NCBI RefSeq assembly: GCF_017303295.1 | Contig: NZ_JAFKOK010000024.1 | Location: 1-46,314, forward strand | DNA length: 46,314 nt | Source of the DNA: Rhodobacter sp. NTK016B | GTDB taxonomy: Bacteria > Pseudomonadota > Alphaproteobacteria > Rhodobacterales > Rhodobacteraceae | Direction of reading: 5' to 3' | Shown: positions 42,099-46,314 of the stretch, in pieces | Layout of the letters: every line of letters starts with the position of its first letter | How positions within the stretch are numbered: position 1 is the stretch's first letter | Program-made: the position numbers and the translations under genes | Notes under the pieces: model-generated | What the model saw: the letters and a program-made list of their open reading frames with translations, nothing else | Told to the model about the DNA's origin: nothing | The model's database searches: none

Positions 42099-43405
42099 AG
42101 GGGATCCTCGTCTCTGCCCCGGCCTCGGGCACCGGCAAGACCACGGTCATGCTGGGCCTCCTGCGCGCGCTGAGCGAGGACGGGCTGACCGTGCAGCCGT
42201 TCAAATCCGGCCCCGACTACATCGACCCGGCCTTTCACCGCGCGGCCTGCGGGCGGGCGTCGTTCAACCTCGACAGCTGGGCGATGGGGGCGGGACTGCT
42301 CGACGCCATCGCCTCGGAGGCCGAGGGCGCGGATATCTGCGTGGCCGAAGGGTCGATGGGGCTTTATGACGGCGTGGCCTATGCAGGCGCGCTGGGGCAT
42401 GGATCCTCGGCCGAGACGGCGGCGCGGATGGGCTGGCCCGTCGTGTTGGTGGTCGATGTCTCGGGACAGGCGCAATCGGCAGCGGCGACAGCACTGGGCT
42501 TTCGGGCGTATCGGCCCGATCTTCCCTTCGCGGGCGTGATCCTGAACCGCGTGGCCTCGCCCCGGCACGAACGGCTGGCGCGGCTGGGCATGGAAGCGGC
42601 CGGGATGCCGGTGCTGGGCGTACTGCCCCGGCGCGGAGATCTGAAACTGCCCGAGCGGCATCTGGGGCTGGTGCAGGCGGTCGAACATCCCGATCTGGAC
42701 CGCGCGATCGCCGATTACGCGGCGTTTCTGCGCGAGAATGTGGACCTTGGCGCGATCCGGGCGGCCGCAGACGGTGCGTCGATGACGCACCCTACAGCCT
42801 TGCGCATCCCGCCCCCCGCCCAACGCATCGCGCTGGCGCAGGACGCGGCCTTTTCCTTTGCCTATCCGCATCTGATCGAAGGCTGGCGCCGCGCCGGGGC
42901 CGAGATCCTGCCCTTCTCGCCCTTGGCCGACGAGGCCCCGCCCACATCCGATCTGGTCTGGTTGCCTGGCGGCTACCCCGAACTGCATGCTGGGAAACTG
43001 GCCGCCGCCACACGCTTCCGCGCGGCCCTGCGCCGTCACGCCGAAACGAAGCCCGTCCATGGCGAATGCGGTGGCTACATGGCTCTGGGCGCGGCGCTGA
43101 TCGACAAGGAAGGCCAGCGCCACGAGATGGCCGGGCTACTGGGGCTGGTCACCAGCTATGAGAAGCGCAAGATGCATCTGGGCTATCGCCGCGCGGAACT
43201 TGTAGCCGACATGCCCGGACAAGCGGCGGGGGCAGTCCTGCGGGGCCACGAATTTCATTATTCGACAATCCTCGAACAACCGGATGCCGTTCTGGCACGG
43301 GTTTCTGATGCCGAGGGCGCGGCGGTGGCCGAGACCGGCTCGGTCCGCGGCACGGTCAGCGGGACCTTCTTTCATCTGATCGCGCGGGACGGAGGGGACA
43401 GATGA
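42095..43405 (+). CDS. cobB: Hydrogenobyrinic acid a,c-diamide synthase
   Basis: CobB amidates the a and c side chains using glutamine and ATP. The 436-residue protein has an N-terminal P-loop domain ([40 protein letters not shown]) and a C-terminal type-1 glutamine amidotransferase domain ([13 protein letters not shown]; catalytic Cys in [11 protein letters not shown]; His in RGHEFHYS). Length is standard. The stop codon TGA (43403-43405) is part of the repeat arm that makes up the gap to cobA. Confidence 0.96.
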   Translation: MKGILVSAPASGTGKTTVMLGLLRALSEDGLTVQPFKSGPDYIDPAFHRAACGRASFNLDSWAMGAGLLDAIASEAEGADICVAEGSMGLYDGVAYAGALGHGSSAETAARMGWPVVLVVDVSGQAQSAAATALGFRAYRPDLPFAGVILNRVASPRHERLARLGMEAAGMPVLGVLPRRGDLKLPERHLGLVQAVEHPDLDRAIADYAAFLRENVDLGAIRAAADGASMTHPTALRIPPPAQRIALAQDAAFSFAYPHLIEGWRRAGAEILPFSPLADEAPPTSDLVWLPGGYPELHAGKLAAATRFRAALRRHAETKPVHGECGGYMALGAALIDKEGQRHEMAGLLGLVTSYEKRKMHLGYRRAELVADMPGQAAGAVLRGHEFHYSTILEQPDAVLARVSDAEGAAVAETGSVRGTVSGTFFHLIARDGGDR

Positions 43406-43428
43406 GTATTTCCGGCAAAGTGAAGGGG
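43404..43428 (+). repeat. Single repeat arm forming the cobB-cobA junction (copy E)
   Basis: GAGTATTTCCGGCAAAGTGA then AGGGG (43404-43428) matches the left arm of copy C at most positions. It begins inside the cobB stop codon, and its AAGGGG (43423-43428) is the only visible ribosome binding site for the cobA ATG at 43434. Confidence 0.7.
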
Positions 43429-43433
43429 CAAGA

Positions 43434-44150
43434 ATGAGCGGTTTCGTGTCCTTCGTCGGATCGGGGCCGGGTGACCCCGAATTGCTGACCGTCAAGGCCG
43501 TCAACCGGCTGAAAGCAGCCGAGGCTGTGTTGTTCGACGATCTGTCCTCGGGCCCGCTTCTGGATCTTGCGGGGCCCGGCGCCGAGCTGGTCGCCGTGGG
43601 CAAGCGCGCCGGCCGCCCCTCGCCCAAGCAGGATCATGTCAGCCGCCTGCTGGTCGATTACGCAGGCGCGGGCGCAAAGGTGGTGCGGCTGAAATCCGGC
43701 GATCCGGGGATTTTCGGGCGACTCGAGGAAGAGATCACCGCGCTACGCGAGGCCGGTATCCCCTACGAGATCGTGCCGGGCGTGACCTCGGCCTCGGCGG
43801 CAGCGGCAGCGGCGGGCATCCCGCTGACCCGGCGGCTGCAGGCGCGGCGGGTGCAATTCGTCACCGGCCACGATGTCGCGGGCGCGCTGCCCGAGGGGCT
43901 GAACATGCCCGCGCTGGCCGACGGGCAAGCCACGACCGTGGTTTTCATGCCCAAACGCACCTTTGCCATTCTGGCTGCGCGGCTTCTGGACGCGGGTCTT
44001 CCGCCCGAGACGCCCGCGATGCTGGCCGAGAATGTCAGCCATCCCGACCAGAAGATCACCCGCGCGACGATCGGCACGCTGGCCGAGACGCTGGCCGACG
44101 CCGATCCGCGCGCGGCGGGGATCATTCTTTACGGCCCGCTGGCAGAGTAA
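43434..44150 (+). CDS. cobA: Uroporphyrinogen-III C-methyltransferase
   Basis: CobA methylates uroporphyrinogen III at C2 and C7, giving precorrin-2, the branch point to cobalamin and siroheme. The 238-residue protein is the single-domain form without CysG reductase domains: FVGSGPGDPELLTVKAVNRL, VLFDDLSSGPLLDLA, VVRLKSGDPGIFGRLEEE, IVPGVTSASAAAAAAGIPL and PAMLAENVSHPDQKI. It follows cobB through a repeat arm rather than an overlap, and has a short GGCGC...GCGCC stem (44152-44168) after the stop. Confidence 0.96.
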   Translation: MSGFVSFVGSGPGDPELLTVKAVNRLKAAEAVLFDDLSSGPLLDLAGPGAELVAVGKRAGRPSPKQDHVSRLLVDYAGAGAKVVRLKSGDPGIFGRLEEEITALREAGIPYEIVPGVTSASAAAAAAGIPLTRRLQARRVQFVTGHDVAGALPEGLNMPALADGQATTVVFMPKRTFAILAARLLDAGLPPETPAMLAENVSHPDQKITRATIGTLAETLADADPRAAGIILYGPLAE

Positions 44151-44314
44151 CGGCGCGCTTGCAGCGCCCCTTTGAGCGCCCTTCAGTGCCCATGGAAGCG
44201 CTGGCGCGTCTCTCCTTCTGATTGTGGGCCGTCCGATTGCAGCCCGGGTCGCGAATGCCCCCTGCAATGCCGCGATCAGCCTTGACCGGCGGGGGTGCTT
44301 CCGGCAAGGGTGAT

Positions 44315-44490
44315 AGGGTCAGGTGCCCCCGATTGGGGCTGAAACGGGAACGGGGTGAAATGCCCCGGCCGCCCCCGCGACTGTCAGCGGTGAGCTGGCT
44401 GCCACGATGCCACTGTCCCAAGGGTCCGACGACCGGCGGGGCGGGAAGGCGGCAGTCCGCAGCGACCCGCGAGCCAGGAGACCGGCCCGA
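44315..44490 (+). ncRNA. Cobalamin riboswitch 2, upstream of the CbiM-like permease and cobF
   Basis: The B12 box AGCCAGGAGACCGGCC is at 44472-44487. Upstream are AGGTGCCCCCGATTGGGGCT, GAAACGGGAAC, GGGGTGAAATGCCCCGG, CCGCCCCCGCGACTGT, GCCACTG and GGGAAGGC, all class marks in order. The permease ATG follows 50 bases on, after a CGTCGGAGGGACGG stem that may mask the AAGGAG ribosome binding site. Confidence 0.93.
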
Positions 44491-44540
44491 CGCGAGAGAC
44501 TGGAAATCGCCGTCGGAGGGACGGCAAGGAGCAATAAAGT

Positions 44541-45212
44541 ATGCATATCGAACCGGGCGTCGTCGACGGCGCAAAGATGATCCTGTCCTACGGCACCGCT
44601 GCCGCGGCGGCTGGCGTGTCGCTGAAGCTGATCGCCGATGACCTGAAGTCGCACAACGTGCTGTCCTTCGCCATGCGCTCGGTTCTGGCCGCGATCGGCA
44701 CCTTCATCTGCTTCGAAGTCCTGCCCCACGCCCCGGTGGGCGTGTCCGAAGTTCACCTGATCCTCGGCACCACGCTGCTGCTCATCCTCGGTGCCGGCCC
44801 CGCCGCGCTGGGTCTGGCCGGCGGGCTTCTGGTGCAGGGCCTGTTCTTCGCCCCGACCGATCTGGCGATGTACACGGTCAACGTCACCACCCTGCTGTTC
44901 CCGCTGTTCCTGATCCACATGATCGCCCGCAAGGCGATCCCGGCCACCAAAGCCTATGTTGATCTGCGCTATCTCGATGTGCTGAAACTGTCGGTCGCCT
45001 ATCAGGGCGGCATCGTGGCATGGGTCGCGTTCTGGGCGCTCTATGGTCACGGCGTGTCGGCCATGGGCGGCGTTGTCAGCTTCGGCGCGGCCTATATGAC
45101 GGTCGTGCTGATCGAGCCGCTGGCCGATCTGGGCGCGCTGGCGCTGGCCAAGGCGCTGCACCGCTACAAGGATTCGGGCCTGTTCGTGAACCGGCTGCAC
45201 CACGCGAGCTGA
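44541..45212 (+). CDS. CbiM-like cobalt transport permease (ECF type, solitary)
   Basis: A 223-residue inner-membrane protein of the CbiM/NikM (PF01891) type. The N-terminus MHIEPG carries the conserved Met-His start used to bind the metal. About six membrane segments follow, including SFAMRSVLAAIGTFICFEVL, LILGTTLLLILGAGPAALGL-AGGLL and YQGGIVAWVAFWALYG. Canonical Cbi transporters have CbiN, CbiQ and CbiO next to CbiM, but here cobF follows instead. Riboswitch 2 immediately upstream supports a cobalt role. AAGGAG lies before ATG 44541. Confidence 0.9.
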   Translation: MHIEPGVVDGAKMILSYGTAAAAAGVSLKLIADDLKSHNVLSFAMRSVLAAIGTFICFEVLPHAPVGVSEVHLILGTTLLLILGAGPAALGLAGGLLVQGLFFAPTDLAMYTVNVTTLLFPLFLIHMIARKAIPATKAYVDLRYLDVLKLSVAYQGGIVAWVAFWALYGHGVSAMGGVVSFGAAYMTVVLIEPLADLGALALAKALHRYKDSGLFVNRLHHAS

Positions 45213-45275
45213 TAGCTTGCGGATACGATACGCGCGGCAGGCCCTTGGTCTGCCGCGTTTCTTATGGGGGCTGGC

Positions 45276-46007
45276 ATGATTGCGCTCGACCTGATCGGCA
45301 TCGGCACCGGCAATCCCGAGCATGTCACGCTCGCCGCGATCCGCGCCATGGCGGGGGCCGACCTGATCCTGCTGCCCCGCAAGGGCTCTGACAAAAGCGA
45401 TCTGGCCGACCTGCGTCGCCAGATTTGCGAGACCCATCTGCCCGACCTGTCGCGGGTGGTCGAATTCGACCTGCCGGTCCGCGATGCCTCGGGCGCCTAT
45501 CTCGACGGCGTCAATGACTGGCACGATGCCATCGCGCAGACATGGAAAGCGCAGATCGATGCCCGCCTGCCACAGGGCGGGCGCGTCGCGCTGCTGGTCT
45601 GGGGCGATCCTTCGCTCTACGATTCCACTCTGCGCATTGCCGCGCGGCTGGGCATCACGCCGCGCGTTGTGCCCGGCGTCACGTCGCTGTCGGTCCTGAC
45701 TGCCGCCCATGCGATCCCGCTCAACGATCTGGGCGCGCCCGTGATCATCACCACCGGCCGCCGCCTGCGCGACGAGGGCTGGCCTGCCGGCGCGGACGCG
45801 GTGGCGGTTATGCTCGATCAGGGCGGGGCCTTTACCCATATCGCGCCCGACGGCGTGACGATCTGGTGGGGCGCTTATCTGGGCATGGCGCAGGAGGCGT
45901 TGATCTCGGGGCCGCTCGACGCGGTCGCGCAAGAGATCATCGACACCCGCGCGGCGCTTCGGGCGCGGCACGGCTGGATCATGGATATCTACCTGCTCCG
46001 GCGCTGA
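45276..46007 (+). CDS. cobF: Precorrin-6A synthase (deacetylating)
   Basis: CobF methylates C1 and extrudes acetate, a step specific to the aerobic pathway. The 243-residue protein shows LIGIGTGNPEHVTLAAIRAM, LILLPRKGSDKSDLADLRRQ, VALLVWGDPSLYDSTLRIA, VVPGVTSLSVLTAAHAIPLN and TIWWGAYLGMAQEALISGPL. ATG 45276 is chosen because GGGGG precedes it and the protein then begins at the methylase fold; an ATG at 45264 would add four residues. It lies 63 bases after the permease, so it is probably in the riboswitch-2 unit. Confidence 0.94.
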   Translation: MIALDLIGIGTGNPEHVTLAAIRAMAGADLILLPRKGSDKSDLADLRRQICETHLPDLSRVVEFDLPVRDASGAYLDGVNDWHDAIAQTWKAQIDARLPQGGRVALLVWGDPSLYDSTLRIAARLGITPRVVPGVTSLSVLTAAHAIPLNDLGAPVIITTGRRLRDEGWPAGADAVAVMLDQGGAFTHIAPDGVTIWWGAYLGMAQEALISGPLDAVAQEIIDTRAALRARHGWIMDIYLLRR

Positions 46008-46024
46008 GCACCTGTTTCCTGACA

Positions 46025-46060
46025 TTCGGACCGCGAGCCCCGGCGATTCGCCGGGACCGA
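46025..46060 (+). terminator. Stem-loop after cobF
   Basis: CCCGGCG and CGCCGGG form a strong inner stem around ATT (near 46038-46054), with an outer ATTCGG...CCGAAT pairing. No U-tract. It lies just past the cobF stop; no gene is seen from here to 46196. Confidence 0.4.
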
Positions 46061-46196
46061 ATCACTGCGCCCTTTGGCCAGCGAGCGGTTGATACTGCGC
46101 TCGGGTGGAGCTGCTGGGGCGTGTTTCGGGCGGAAGGGCGGGGCGGCGGGGTGTCATGGGATAACGCGGGGGCGTGACAGGGCACGTGGCGACGCG

Positions 46197-46314
46197 TTAG
46201 CGGCGCTCGATTCGGCGGGGCTGGTGGAGATCGGGCAGAGTTTCGATCGCGCGGATCGTCAGGAAAGAACCCTCGTATTCCAATCGCTTGCACCGTTCGC
46301 GCAGAGGGGTGGGG
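46197..46314 (-). CDS. C-terminal end of an unrecognised protein (partial)
   Basis: On the minus strand the frame entering at the window edge reads PTPLRERCKRLEYEGSFLTI and RAIETLPDLHQPRRIERR, then TAA at 46199-46197. Composition and lack of internal stops look coding, but only 38 residues are visible, I do not recognise a family, and no start is in the window. Confidence 0.45.
   Translation of the reverse strand, partial: PTPLRERCKRLEYEGSFLTIRAIETLPDLHQPRRIERR

Noticed and set aside
1-46314. tRNA, rRNA, CRISPR arrays, insertion sequences or prophage genes
   Set aside because: I looked for them and saw no cloverleaf, direct-repeat array, transposase or phage motif; the dispersed repeats are short inverted arms at gene ends, not a regular array.

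Overview
The window comes from a high-GC alphaproteobacterium, most likely of the Rhodobacteraceae/Paracoccaceae (order Rhodobacterales). The signs are the gene neighbourhoods, the GC-rich codon use, the complete aerobic (CobG/CobN-type) cobalamin pathway, a CtrA-like TTAA motif upstream of comM, and a dispersed GAGTATTT...CAAAGTGAA repeat at gene ends. I see no phage, insertion sequence, CRISPR array, tRNA or rRNA. The species cannot be told from the sequence alone.

Positions 1-14,700 are mainly housekeeping genes. The end of an EF-Tu gene (with a stray second copy of its last codons just downstream) is followed by comM, an HSL-type esterase, gshB, a UPF0102 protein, rsmI, a lipoprotein of the PBP-activator type, glnD, murJ, a GlsB-like small membrane protein, a rhomboid-like protein that lacks the protease residues, trpS, and an unrecognised membrane protein.

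Positions 14,700-29,700 hold a mixed set: an alpha/beta hydrolase, helicase hrpB, a UbiH/COQ6-type hydroxylase, an amidase, a small cupin, aroC, dapA, a soluble lytic transglycosylase, an MFS exporter, an NADPH-FMN reductase and a thiamine-diphosphate enzyme.

Positions 29,900-46,000 are a cobalamin (vitamin B12) locus. cobO points left. A cobalamin riboswitch starts a rightward unit: DUF1636 gene, cobW, cobN, cobG, cobH, cobI, cobJ. cobK lies reversed in the middle, and its start codon overlaps that of cobL. cobL, cobE, cobM, cobB and cobA then run rightward. A second cobalamin riboswitch precedes a lone CbiM-like cobalt permease and cobF. Together these genes cover the methylations, ring contraction, C1-deacylation (cobF), reduction, decarboxylation, amidation of the a and c side chains, the cobalt chelatase large subunit, and adenosylation. 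cobS, cobT, cobQ, cobC, cobD, cobP and cobV are not in the window.

The points that most deserve a second look are the dispersed repeat family (which forms the whole cobB-cobA junction and supplies cobA's ribosome binding site), the cysteine-rich DUF1636 protein under riboswitch control, the solitary CbiM, the cobK/cobL overlapping start codons, the CtrA-like site at comM, the catalytically empty rhomboid, and the duplicated EF-Tu tail.
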